The position numbers were made by a program, and so were the translations under genes. 64,000 bases of DNA, taken from positions 1 to 64,000 of the forward strand of contig NZ_JAQGLA010000023.1 of NCBI RefSeq assembly GCF_027853915.1, read 5' to 3'. Source of the DNA: Saccharopolyspora oryzae (lineage in GTDB: Bacteria > Actinomycetota > Actinomycetes > Mycobacteriales > Pseudonocardiaceae). Position 1 is the stretch's first letter. Each line of letters opens with the position of its first letter. Positions 1 through 10,292 of the stretch are shown here, piece after piece. Below the pieces are notes generated by a model that searched no databases, was not told the DNA's origin, and was given only the letters and a program-made list of their open reading frames with translations.

Positions 1-15
1 CCTTCGGGGTTTGCA

Positions 16-32
16 GGCTTGACTTCCAAGCC
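16..32 (-). terminator. weak hairpin downstream of the HNH gene
   Basis: A 6-bp inverted repeat (GGCTTG at 16-21, CAAGCC at 27-32) lies just beyond the stop codon of the leftward HNH gene. There is no clear T tract, so a terminator role is only suggested by position. Confidence 0.25.
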
Positions 33-54
33 GCAGCCCCGGTTTGGCTTTTTG

Positions 55-1713
55 TCACGGGGATGACCCGGTGTGGGATGGACGGCGGGTTTCGGGGTCG
101 GCTGCGGTGGCTTCGAGGGAGCGACTGGTGTCGGGTTCGGTGTGGGTGGACTGGTGCACTTTCTTCCGTTCCCTTCGTGGTTGGTTGGCGCTCTTGGATT
201 GGGGGGTGGGTGTTCGTTGCCTTCGGCGTGTTGCGGGTTGTTGGTTGAGCCGCGGTTGTCTGGTTTTGGGCAGGTTGGGGTTGTCCACCTGCTGTGGGTG
301 GGTTTCATTGGGGTTCCTCCGGGGGGCGTGGTTTGGGTATGGAGTTGTGGAGGGCGTCGCGGAAGGCGGCGGGTAGTGCTTTGCCGCCGGGGCGCGGTGT
401 TCGTGTTGGGTCGATGGTGGTGGTGGGGTGAAGAGCGGTCGGCCTTTGTGCAGGTCGATTTGCCAGTGTTGTTGGTGGGTTGTTCTGTGGTGGTGGGCGC
501 AGAGCATCACCATGTTGTCCACAGTGGTGGGTCCGCCGTCGATCCAGTGCACGATGTGGTGGGCTTGCGGGGTGCCCGGTGGGCGGTCGCAGTCCGGGAA
601 GGCGCAGGCTCCGTCTCGGGTCAGGAGGGCTGCTCGGATGTGGGGCGGGGCGGTTCGGTGTGCGGTTCCGACGTCCAGCGGGAGGCTGTCTCCTCCCAGC
701 ATCATCGGGAGGACCTCGCTGTCGCAGGCGATTCGGCGAACCGTTTCCGGGGTGATGGGTTGGTCCGTGCTGGTCAGCATTCCCGGGGTGTTGGTCGGGA
801 TTTGCTGCTTGAGGTCGTCGTAGTCGATGGTGATGGTCAGGTGGGGGCGCTGGCCGCCGGTTCGGGGCATGTGGTCGGACTCCAGGACGACGTCCAGCAT
901 TGCCGACAGGCCGTCGGCGTTGCGCTGGGCCGGCGTGCGGGGGTCCTTTTCTCCGTTGGTCTCCGGGCGGGGTGCGGACAGCGGGCGGATGGCTTCGACG
1001 AACTTCGCGCCGGTTTCCTTGTCCAGGCGTGCCTTGATGACCAGCATGCCGTCGAGGGCGGTGGCGTAGTGCAGCTCTCGGGACTCGTGCTGGGCCTGCT
1101 CGTCCTTGGCTGCGCCCGATCCGTCGAGCGTGTGCTTGACGTGGTCGGCGAGTTTTGCCAGATCGCGCGGGCACATTCGGCTCGCGTTGTTCACCAGGAG
1201 CTTCTCGACCTCGCCGGCTCGGTGGCGCGCGTGTTCGGGCAGTGCGCCCACGCAGCGGGAGATGATCGAGGCGTGCTTCAGGTCGAGTGCGCCTTTGGCC
1301 AATGCTTCGACGGTGGCGGGAAGTTCAGCCGAGATGGCAGCGTTTGTCCCTTCCGGAGCGTCGTTGGGGTGGGTTGTGGCTTTGGCGATAGTGACGCGGG
1401 TTTTCGCGTCGGAGCCATCGATGTGCAGCAGTCCCTTTAGCCACACCTGCGTTGAACGGGCGCCTTGGGTGGCGAAAATGCGGCGCCGGTCGGCCTCGGC
1501 GATCAGCTCCAACTGCTCGACTCGGGCCTGGCGGATTTCGCGCTCTAGTTGGCGGATTCTGGCGGTGAGTTCCGTGCAAGACGCCATCGAGCCCACCCGC
1601 GACCCGGCGGCACGCGGCGGGGCACCGACGGGCCCAGGCGTAACCGAGGGCACGAGCGCACCGGGGTCGGGCGCCGTGTTCGGGGTGGTCAGCAACGGTG
1701 TCATGCCATTCAT
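55..1713 (-). CDS. DUF222 / HNH endonuclease domain protein (13E12 repeat family)
   Basis: 552 residues from an ATG at 1713. The N-terminal two thirds is DUF222-like: a charged helical segment near residues 30-60, then a long helical domain. It is followed by an HNH nuclease-like module containing RDGACAFPDCDRPP, AHHIVHW and CAHHHR, which supply the paired Cys and His residues expected of a zinc-stabilised HNH fold. The C-terminal ~110 residues are Pro/Thr/Arg-rich and look disordered. This family is multi-copy in actinobacteria and is often associated with mobile or repeated DNA, but its substrate is unknown. No mobile-element ends are seen here. A longer in-frame reading upstream crosses the kinase gene in another frame and was not used. 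Confidence 0.88.
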   Translation of the reverse strand: MNGMTPLLTTPNTAPDPGALVPSVTPGPVGAPPRAAGSRVGSMASCTELTARIRQLEREIRQARVEQLELIAEADRRRIFATQGARSTQVWLKGLLHIDGSDAKTRVTIAKATTHPNDAPEGTNAAISAELPATVEALAKGALDLKHASIISRCVGALPEHARHRAGEVEKLLVNNASRMCPRDLAKLADHVKHTLDGSGAAKDEQAQHESRELHYATALDGMLVIKARLDKETGAKFVEAIRPLSAPRPETNGEKDPRTPAQRNADGLSAMLDVVLESDHMPRTGGQRPHLTITIDYDDLKQQIPTNTPGMLTSTDQPITPETVRRIACDSEVLPMMLGGDSLPLDVGTAHRTAPPHIRAALLTRDGACAFPDCDRPPGTPQAHHIVHWIDGGPTTVDNMVMLCAHHHRTTHQQHWQIDLHKGRPLFTPPPPSTQHEHRAPAAKHYPPPSATPSTTPYPNHAPRRNPNETHPQQVDNPNLPKTRQPRLNQQPATRRRQRTPTPQSKSANQPRRERKKVHQSTHTEPDTSRSLEATAADPETRRPSHTGSSP

Positions 1714-1738
1714 TGTGCCGACGGTCCGAACAGGAATT

Positions 1739-1755
1739 CGACCGAATTTCGGTCG
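1739..1755. promoter_or_regulatory. 17-bp perfect palindrome upstream of the HNH gene
   Basis: CGACCGAA, one T, then TTCGGTCG: an 8-bp perfect inverted repeat 26 bp upstream of the HNH start codon. It lies in the 116-bp gap between the HNH gene and the kinase gene. Position and symmetry suit an operator or a short hairpin in the HNH leader. The protein that would bind it is unknown. Confidence 0.4.
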
Positions 1756-1829
1756 CACGATCAGGTGATCATAGATGGTTTGAAACGCGAAAACCGTTAT
1801 GGCGCAACGTGAAACGAACTCAAGGTTGG

Positions 1830-3527
1830 TCAGTTGCCGTAGTAGTTGTCCGGGCCGACGGCGCTGCGGGCCTCGCTGGCCGCTGACTTCAGCTGTTCGT
1901 CGCCCGATCCGTCCGATCGCAGGTCGATCCACTTGGACTGCGCCACGATCACGTATCGGTGGTCCTGGCCGATGTACTGCCACTCGTCCGCGGCGGTGAC
2001 GTCGTTGTCGCACACCCCTGATCCGGGGCCGGAGTTCGGGTCCCAGCAGCCGAGCTGCATGAAGTCCTGGGCGTCGAGGGCGTTGTAGGCGGTGTCCGCG
2101 GTGTCGTAGTCGGCGAACGGGTAGACCCACACCGTCGTCAGGATTTCCGAGTCGTCGTCGACGAAGTTGGCCACCAGCATCTCCGAGCAGCCGTTGTCGG
2201 TCAGCACCGATGCCACCTCCTCGGAGGCCCATTCCGTGCACGGTCTCGTGGAGCCCGCTTCGTACTGGTGGTGTCTGCCGCTGTCGTCGGTGAAGTCGTC
2301 CGGCATGAACGCGTCCAGGGTGAACGGGGTCTGGTCGGTCGACTCGTCGTCGAGGGTTTCCTCGTCGGTGGTGGTCGTCTCCTCGGTCGTCGTTTCTTCG
2401 GTCGTCGTCTCGTCTTCGGAGGACGACGTTTCGGTGTCGTAGTAGTCCGAAGTCGACGTGTCGGACTCGGCTGTTGTGGTCGGTGTTGAACCGCCGGAGC
2501 CGGAACTGCTGTCGATCGCGGCGAGCACGATCAGCACGCCGAGTGCGCAGGCGCCGAGGGTCCAGGCGAGGGCGGGGAGCCAGGACAGCTTGGCCGGTGG
2601 GGGAGTCGGTGGTGGTGCAGGGGGCTGGTCGGCTCGCGGGTCGACCTTGGTCGCGGCGATGGTGGCCGTCCGGTTCTCGGTGATCATCGAGATGATTCCC
2701 GGTGGCAACCACTGGGTGTCGCCCTTCAAGGCGGCCAGCGAGTCGAGCAGGGCTGGGACCTCCGGGCGGGCTTCCGGGTCCTTGGCCAAGCAGGCGGCGA
2801 TGAGCTCGGTGAGCCCGTCGGGCAGCTCGGAGAGGCCCGACAGGTCCGGTTCCTCGTGCACGACGCGGTACAGGATCGCCTGGGGCTGGCCGGCGCCGAA
2901 CGGGCTCTGGCCGGTCGCGGCGAACACCAGCAGGGCGCCGAGGGAGAACACGTCGCCAGGTGCGCCGACCTGGGCGCCGGTCGCCTGCTCCGGGGACATG
3001 AACGGAGGCGTTCCGAGGATGTCCACGGTGTGCGTTTCGTCCATCGCCCGGGCGATGCCGAAATCGATCATCCGAGGGCCGTCCTCGGCCAGGATCACGT
3101 TGCCGGGTTTGAGGTCGCGGTGCACCACGCCGCCGGCGTGGATCGCCCCGAGCCCTTCGGCCAGACCTGCTCCGAGGGCACCGATCGCGCTCGGAGGAAG
3201 GGGCCCCTGCTGCTGCACGGCTTCGTGCAGCGTGGGGCCGGAGATGTAGGCCGTGACCAGCCACGGCGGGTCGGCGTCGGGGTCGGCGTCGACCACCGGG
3301 GCGGTGTAGAAGCCCGCCACGGCGCGTGCGGCGGTGACCTCGCGCGCGAACCGCCGCCGGAAGTTCGCGTCGTCGGCGAGCTCGGGGCGCACCACCTTGA
3401 CCGCGACCAGCCGGCCGCCCGGGGACACGCCGAGGTACACCTGGCCCATCCCGCCGCGTCCCAGCCGGTTCCGCAACCGGTACGGCCCGACCTCGCGCGG
3501 ATCGTCCGGTTGCAAGGGCCTCAGCAA
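1830..3527 (-). CDS. membrane-anchored Ser/Thr protein kinase
   Basis: 565 residues from a TTG at 3527, preceded by GGGAGG seven bases upstream; this beats the longer ATG reading that starts at 3785. The Hanks-type kinase domain covers residues ~15-265: glycine loop GRGGMGQVYLG, ATP lysine K44, HRDLKPGN with D138, DFG at 155-157 and SPE in the activation segment. A Pro-rich linker leads to one membrane segment (~314-338). An extracellular Ser/Thr/Glu/Asp-rich stalk and a ~150-residue folded-looking C-terminal domain follow. No PASTA repeats are present. This is the PknB-like topology, with an external sensor domain I do not recognise. It is divergent from the GNAT gene. Confidence 0.9.
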   Translation of the reverse strand: MLRPLQPDDPREVGPYRLRNRLGRGGMGQVYLGVSPGGRLVAVKVVRPELADDANFRRRFAREVTAARAVAGFYTAPVVDADPDADPPWLVTAYISGPTLHEAVQQQGPLPPSAIGALGAGLAEGLGAIHAGGVVHRDLKPGNVILAEDGPRMIDFGIARAMDETHTVDILGTPPFMSPEQATGAQVGAPGDVFSLGALLVFAATGQSPFGAGQPQAILYRVVHEEPDLSGLSELPDGLTELIAACLAKDPEARPEVPALLDSLAALKGDTQWLPPGIISMITENRTATIAATKVDPRADQPPAPPPTPPPAKLSWLPALAWTLGACALGVLIVLAAIDSSSGSGGSTPTTTAESDTSTSDYYDTETSSSEDETTTEETTTEETTTTDEETLDDESTDQTPFTLDAFMPDDFTDDSGRHHQYEAGSTRPCTEWASEEVASVLTDNGCSEMLVANFVDDDSEILTTVWVYPFADYDTADTAYNALDAQDFMQLGCWDPNSGPGSGVCDNDVTAADEWQYIGQDHRYVIVAQSKWIDLRSDGSGDEQLKSAASEARSAVGPDNYYGN

Positions 3528-3761
3528 CGAATCGCCTCCCGTCGGCGGCGCATCACCACGATGCGATCGGCTCTGATCATGGCACCAGGAATCCGCTGAC
3601 TGCCAGCATTTCCCCGGATCTCCGCCGACGGATGCAGCGAGAGTTCCGGCGCCGGTGGGGAAGAGGCGGAAGCCGCTCCGAATCATCAGTGGTCTTGCTG
3701 ATTTTCGCGCGAACCCAGGTGCGGATCGAGGCGGTCGGCTCGGTAGGGCGATACTCGGACG

Positions 3762-4271
3762 ATGGCGACGAGTGGTCTTCCCCATGACGTCATCGTCCGT
3801 GCGCTAGAGGAGGCCGACTGGCCCGCGGTGCGTCGGATCTACGGCGAGGGCATCGCCACTGGTGATGCCACCTTCGAGACCGAGGTGCCGGGGCGCGAGG
3901 CGCTGGAGGAGAAGTGGATCGCCCACCACCGGTGGGTTGCCGTGGTGGACGGCGAGGTCGCTGGTTGGGCCGCCGTGGCGCCGGTCTCCAGCCGGGAGTG
4001 CTACGCCGGTGTCGCCGAGACGTCGCTCTACGTGGGTGATGGTTTCCGCGGACGCGGTGTGGGCAAGGCGCTGGTGCGCAAGCAGGTCGCCGCTGCCGAC
4101 GCCGGTGGGCTGTGGACCTTGCAGACCTCGATCTTCCCGGAGAACCGCGCCAGTCTCGCCCTGCACCACACGGCGGGGTTCCGCACCATCGGCATCCGCG
4201 AACGCATCGCTCGGCACCACGGCGTGTGGCGCGACACCGTCTTCCTGGAGCGCCGTCGCGCGCACGACTGA
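3762..4271 (+). CDS. GNAT N-acetyltransferase, phosphinothricin/methionine-sulfoximine acetyltransferase-like
   Basis: 169 residues, typical of the Pat/Bar/MddA branch of the GNAT family. The acetyl-CoA site is GFRGRGVGKALV near residues 94-105, and ENRASLALHHTAGFR matches the conserved motif B region. The family acetylates glutamate analogues such as phosphinothricin or methionine sulfoximine, and sometimes other small amines; the actual substrate cannot be read from the sequence. The gene is divergent from the kinase across a 234-bp intergenic region that should carry both promoters. Confidence 0.88.
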   Translation: MATSGLPHDVIVRALEEADWPAVRRIYGEGIATGDATFETEVPGREALEEKWIAHHRWVAVVDGEVAGWAAVAPVSSRECYAGVAETSLYVGDGFRGRGVGKALVRKQVAAADAGGLWTLQTSIFPENRASLALHHTAGFRTIGIRERIARHHGVWRDTVFLERRRAHD

Positions 4272-4287
4272 CCTGATCGGGCGAAGC

Positions 4288-4458
4288 ATGTCAGTGGGTG
4301 TTCCTAACCTCGGCCGCGTGCGACTGGGCGACTTCCATGCCGAGCTGGCCGACGTCGTGTGCCAGGTGCTGCTGCTCGCCAGGCACCACGGGATCGACTT
4401 GGAGGCTGCGGTGGCCGACAAGTGGCTGGTGTGGAGCCCTGGTCGTTACTCCGAGTGA
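4288..4458 (+). pseudogene. C-terminal remnant of a MazG-like nucleotide pyrophosphohydrolase
   Basis: A 56-residue open frame, MSVGVPNLGRVRL..., containing ELADVVCQVLLLARHHGIDL followed by EAAVADKW. This matches the end of the MazG-like fold: the second acidic helix (EELADVL...) and the helix carrying the conserved 'GIDLEEAV..K' pattern. Full family members are about 100 residues or more and have an upstream ExxE metal-binding helix, which is missing. No matching N-terminal part was found upstream; that DNA is the GNAT gene. It is probably a decayed fragment, less likely a real short protein. Confidence 0.45.
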
Positions 4459-4677
4459 CCTGGGGTCGCTCGGCCGGCTGGCGGGGTCGCTTCGCCGGAT
4501 TGCGGCCCGGTTGCGCGCTTTCGTGCGCGGAGTGGCGACCGTCACGGCCTTCAGCAGCGCAGTAGGGACGAAGGCCCTGGCCACGGAGCGTGGTTGTTCG
4601 GCATGCTGGCTGTAGTCGCCCAGTCCTGGTCGGGGCAGTCCGGGCGATACCCGTGCCTTTCTGCGAGGAGTACGACC

Positions 4678-5103
4678 ATGGATGACACCCGGTTCGAGGC
4701 GTCCGCAACCACTGGTGTCGCGGAGGCCGAGCAGACTATCCGGACGCTGCTGGAGTCCGTGCCCACCGCTCAGGTCGTTCCAGCGCCGCGCGGCTCCGCC
4801 GAGTCGAGCGGGCGACCCCGGTTGGTCATCAACCGGGGACCCGATGCGGGGACCGGCTTCGCGCTCGACGGACCGCGCATCTCGATCGGTCGGGATCGGG
4901 ACTGCGACATCGTGGTCGAGGACATGACGGTGTCCCGCGTGCACGCCGAGCTGCGGTTGCGCGAGGGCCGGTACGTCGTGGTGGACGGCGGTTCGCTCAA
5001 CGGCACCTACCTCAACCGGCGCCCGGTGGACATCGCCGAGCTCGGTGACGGTGACGAGCTGTGGATCGGAAAGGCCCGCTTCACCTTCCGCACCGGCGGC
5101 TGA
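4678..5103 (+). CDS. small FHA-domain protein (GarA/OdhI-like)
   Basis: 141 residues from the ATG at 4678, preceded by GAGGAG. A ~45-residue flexible N-terminus leads into a single forkhead-associated domain (~47-138) with the usual phosphothreonine-binding residues: GR at 71-72, SRVH at 86-89 and NGT at 108-110. Size and layout resemble the actinobacterial GarA/OdhI regulators of 2-oxoglutarate metabolism. However, the N-terminal ETTS/ETTT motif that protein kinases phosphorylate in those proteins is not seen, so it is more likely a paralogue with other phospho-partners. It lies just upstream of a two-component pair, and a Ser/Thr kinase is 1.1 kb away. Confidence 0.85.
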   Translation: MDDTRFEASATTGVAEAEQTIRTLLESVPTAQVVPAPRGSAESSGRPRLVINRGPDAGTGFALDGPRISIGRDRDCDIVVEDMTVSRVHAELRLREGRYVVVDGGSLNGTYLNRRPVDIAELGDGDELWIGKARFTFRTGG

Positions 5104-5143
5104 GGCCGATCGCTCCTACAGTGGAGATGTGGGCGGTGCTGGT

Positions 5144-7568
<2,425 letters not shown>

Positions 7569-7611
7569 GCCGCGACCGAAAATCGTTGTCCCCCGGGCGG
7601 TCGGCCGTGCC

Positions 7612-8142
7612 ATGATCCGGCAGGTGTCCGCATCGCGTGCTGAACTGCTGCGCTGGCAGTTCGACCTGACCTGGTCGCTGTTCGAGGTCCACCTCGCCGA
7701 GCTGGTTCCCGGGGACTTCCGGTGGGAGCCCGCCGCGGTCTGCTGGACGGTGCGGCGCGGTGCCGATGGCGGCTGGGTACCTGATTTCGCCGAGGTCGAG
7801 CCCGATCCGATCCCGGCGCCCACGATCGCCTGGCTCACCTGGCACCTCGGCTGGTGGTGGACGGTGACCATCGACCACGCGCAGGGCAGGCCGCCGACCG
7901 AGCGGATCGACGTCCGGTGGCCCGGTGACGAAGCCGCGGTCGGGTGGTTGCGCGGGTTGCATGACGAGTGGTCTTCGGTGCTGGACCGGTTGACCGACGC
8001 GGAGCTGGACGGACCCGCGCCGTTCCCGTGGCCGGACGACCCGGACAAGACCGTGGCGCACATGGTCGCCTGGGTGAACGCCGAGCTGATGAAGAACGTC
8101 GCCGAGATCGGGCAGCTCCGCCTGGTACGAGCAGCGGGCTAG
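7612..8142 (+). CDS. DinB/YfiT-like four-helix-bundle protein
   Basis: 176 residues from ATG 7612; a GTG at 7624 is also possible. WQFDLTWSLFEVHLAEL, WLTWHLGWWW and the C-terminal HMVAWVNAELMKNVAEI follow the layout of the DinB superfamily, which often binds metal through three His residues and transfers thiols such as mycothiol. The third position, usually the second His of HxxxH, is replaced here (HMVAW), so metal binding may be altered. Function unknown. Confidence 0.7.
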   Translation: MIRQVSASRAELLRWQFDLTWSLFEVHLAELVPGDFRWEPAAVCWTVRRGADGGWVPDFAEVEPDPIPAPTIAWLTWHLGWWWTVTIDHAQGRPPTERIDVRWPGDEAAVGWLRGLHDEWSSVLDRLTDAELDGPAPFPWPDDPDKTVAHMVAWVNAELMKNVAEIGQLRLVRAAG

Positions 8143-8205
8143 CTCGCCGCACCGCCTGGCGTCGGTCACCCTGGGAGAGGACACCGTCCTCGCTTAGGAG
8201 CAGCC

Positions 8206-9624
8206 ATGAGCTCTGCAACCGAGCGCGACGTCGATCCGACCTTCTACCGCAGCCCGGGGGAAGCCATCTCCGCCCCGGCGGAGCGCCTGGCCTACGTCGT
8301 CGCCTTCGACCGGACCGCCGAGCGACCAGATGCCCTCACCGCGATCGACACCGATCCGGAGTCGGCGACCTTCGGGCAGGTGGTCGGCTGGACCGACCTG
8401 CCGACCCGCGGCGACGAGCTGCACCACTTCGGGTGGAACGCCTGCAGCAGCGCCTTCGCACACGCCGGTCACCACACCAGCGGTCTGCGGCGCCGCTACC
8501 TGTTGCTCCCCGGGATCCGTTCGTCGAACCTGCACGTCTTCGACACCCACCCGGATCCCCGCCACCCGAAGCTGGTGCGGACCGTGGCGGCCGAGGAGCT
8601 CGCGGCCAAGGCGGGCTACTCCCGGCCGCACACCCTGCACTGCGGACCGGACGGGATCTACCTGTCCTGCCTCGGTGCCGCCGACGGAGCCGACGGTCCG
8701 GGCGGCATCGCGGTGCTCGACCACGACTCCTTCGACGTGGTGCGCGCTTGGGAGGTCGACCGGGGACCGCAGCGCCTGGCATACGACGTCTGGTGGCACC
8801 TCAACCGGAACACGATGATCACCAGTGAGTGGGGCACACCGTCGATGCTGGAGAACGGCGTCGACCCCGACCTGCTGCTGCGCAACGAGTACGGGCACGC
8901 CTTGCACTTCTGGGATTTGGCCGAGGGACGGCACGTCCAGCGCGTCGACCTCGGGGCGCAGCACCAGATGGTCCTCGAACTGAGGCCTTCGCACGACCCG
9001 AACGCCACCTGGGGGTTCGCCGGCGTGGTCGTCAGCACCGAGGACCTGTCGGCGTCGGTGTGGCGGTGGTTCCGGGCCGATGACGAGTGGCGGGCGGAGA
9101 AGGTGATCACCGTTCACGCTGAACCGGCACCGGCCGACCAGCTCCCGCCCGTGCTGCGGCCCTTCGGTGCGGTTCCTCCGCTGGTGACCGACATCAACCT
9201 GTCCGTGGACGACCGGTTCTTGTACGTGTCGTGTTGGGGGACCGGTGAGCTCAAGCAGTTCGACGTCACCGACCCGGAGCACCCGCGGGAGACCGGATCG
9301 GTCCGCCTCGGCGGCATCACCGCTCGCGCCGCGCACCCGGCTGCTCCTGCCGAGCCGCTGGCGGGCGGGTCGCAGATGGTGGAGGTCAGCCGGGACGGGC
9401 GCCGCATCTACCTGACGAACTCGCTGTACGGCGCGTGGGACGACCAGTTCTACCCCGACGGTGTGGGCGCCTGGCTGGCCAAGCTCGACACCGACCCGGG
9501 CACCGGCGGTCTCACCGTCGACGAGGCGTTCTTCCCGCACGGGGAGCAGTTCCGCGGGTTGCGCGTGCACCAGGTGCGCCTCGAAGGCGGTGACGCCTCC
9601 TCGGATTCGTACTGCTACCCGTGA
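8206..9624 (+). CDS. SBP56-family methanethiol oxidase / selenium-binding protein homologue
   Basis: 472 residues, ATG with AGGAG six bases upstream. It is collinear with the SELENBP1/SBP56 family: DELHHFGWNACSSAF near residue 70 carries the family's conserved Cys, GIRSSNLHVFDTHPDPRHP follows, and a His-rich beta-propeller ends in FFPHGEQFRGLRVHQVRLEGGDASSDSYCYP. Characterised bacterial and human members oxidise methanethiol to formaldehyde, H2S and H2O2 with bound copper. No signal peptide is seen, so it is probably cytoplasmic. It overlaps the convergent membrane-protein gene by 10 bp. Confidence 0.92.
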   Translation: MSSATERDVDPTFYRSPGEAISAPAERLAYVVAFDRTAERPDALTAIDTDPESATFGQVVGWTDLPTRGDELHHFGWNACSSAFAHAGHHTSGLRRRYLLLPGIRSSNLHVFDTHPDPRHPKLVRTVAAEELAAKAGYSRPHTLHCGPDGIYLSCLGAADGADGPGGIAVLDHDSFDVVRAWEVDRGPQRLAYDVWWHLNRNTMITSEWGTPSMLENGVDPDLLLRNEYGHALHFWDLAEGRHVQRVDLGAQHQMVLELRPSHDPNATWGFAGVVVSTEDLSASVWRWFRADDEWRAEKVITVHAEPAPADQLPPVLRPFGAVPPLVTDINLSVDDRFLYVSCWGTGELKQFDVTDPEHPRETGSVRLGGITARAAHPAAPAEPLAGGSQMVEVSRDGRRIYLTNSLYGAWDDQFYPDGVGAWLAKLDTDPGTGGLTVDEAFFPHGEQFRGLRVHQVRLEGGDASSDSYCYP

Positions 9625-10052
9625 TTCAACGGTTCCAGCGTTCGGATGTGCTCGGTCTCGGGTGCACGTCGGGTGGCCGGGATCTGCGGTTCCGGCTGCT
9701 CGTGCGACCGGACAGCTGCGCAGCCGCATGCTGTGCCGATGAGTGCTGCGCCGACGAGTGCTGCCAGCCGGGCCAGATCGGCGGAGCCTTCCCAGATCAG
9801 GTCGCCGTGTGCGTGGATCACGAAGCTGTTCAGAAACATCCAGCACAGCAGCGCCGTCATCAGCGAGCCGGGGAGGTTCCGGATCGCGCACGCGTAGCCG
9901 AGGACGACGATGCCCAGCACGGCGAGCGCAGCGACCGGCTCGCCCGACCACCAGGACGCCGCTCCGGCGGGCACCATTCCGGCGACCGCCACGAAGAATC
10001 CCACCGCGGAGGCCGTTGCGGCCCCGGCGACGGGCGGACCGGATTCACGCAT
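9615..10052 (-). CDS. small membrane protein, function unknown
   Basis: 145 residues from the ATG at 10052, chosen over two in-frame GTGs just upstream because AGGAGG lies eight bases before it. Four hydrophobic segments (about residues 9-30, 38-60, 64-84 and 92-112) are followed by a polar tail of about 30 residues. It is not a family I recognise. It is the last gene of a leftward set that includes an RRE-M50 peptidase and glycine-rich peptides, so a role in export, anchoring or immunity for those products is possible but unproven. Confidence 0.75.
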   Translation of the reverse strand: MRESGPPVAGAATASAVGFFVAVAGMVPAGAASWWSGEPVAALAVLGIVVLGYACAIRNLPGSLMTALLCWMFLNSFVIHAHGDLIWEGSADLARLAALVGAALIGTACGCAAVRSHEQPEPQIPATRRAPETEHIRTLEPLNHG

Positions 10053-10079
10053 CACCACCGCCTCCTGCGGGAGGTGGCC

Positions 10080-10166
10080 TCACCGCCACCTGGTCAGTCC
10101 GCGCAGCGTCAACGCCACGCCCAGGAAGAGCACGATCAATCCGACGGCCCACAGCAGGTGCGTCAT
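10080..10166 (-). CDS. 28-residue single-span membrane peptide
   Basis: A very small gene: ATG at 10166 with GGAGG eight bases upstream, TGA at 10080-10082. The product starts MTHLLWAVGLIVLFLGVALT and ends LRGLTRWR: one hydrophobic span followed by a positively charged end. This fits an inner-membrane small protein with its C-terminus inside. It lies between the M50 peptidase gene and the 145-residue membrane protein gene (27 bp away) on the same strand. The strong ribosome binding site and typical topology support it as real. Confidence 0.6.
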   Translation of the reverse strand: MTHLLWAVGLIVLFLGVALTLRGLTRWR

Positions 10167-10250
10167 CCGTGACACCTCCTCGCCGGACCTGCTGCCGACT
10201 CCTCCAGTACACCCCGCCGGGGCGGACTCGGACGTTCGCCTTGACGGGAT

Positions 10251-10277
10251 CCGGACGAGGACAGCGGTGGTCCGGAC
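10251..10277 (-). terminator. inverted repeat after the M50 peptidase gene
   Basis: TCCGGAC at 10251-10257 pairs with GTCCGGA at 10271-10277, 16 bp beyond the peptidase stop codon. There is no T tract. It could partly separate the peptidase from the two small membrane-protein genes downstream. Confidence 0.35.
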
Positions 10278-10292
10278 GTGGTGCTGACGCAG

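Noticed and set aside
55..3264. One 1069-residue leftward protein joining the HNH gene to upstream DNA
   Set aside because: Upstream of 1713 the frame is the wrong frame of the kinase gene; the HNH protein starts at the ATG at 1713.
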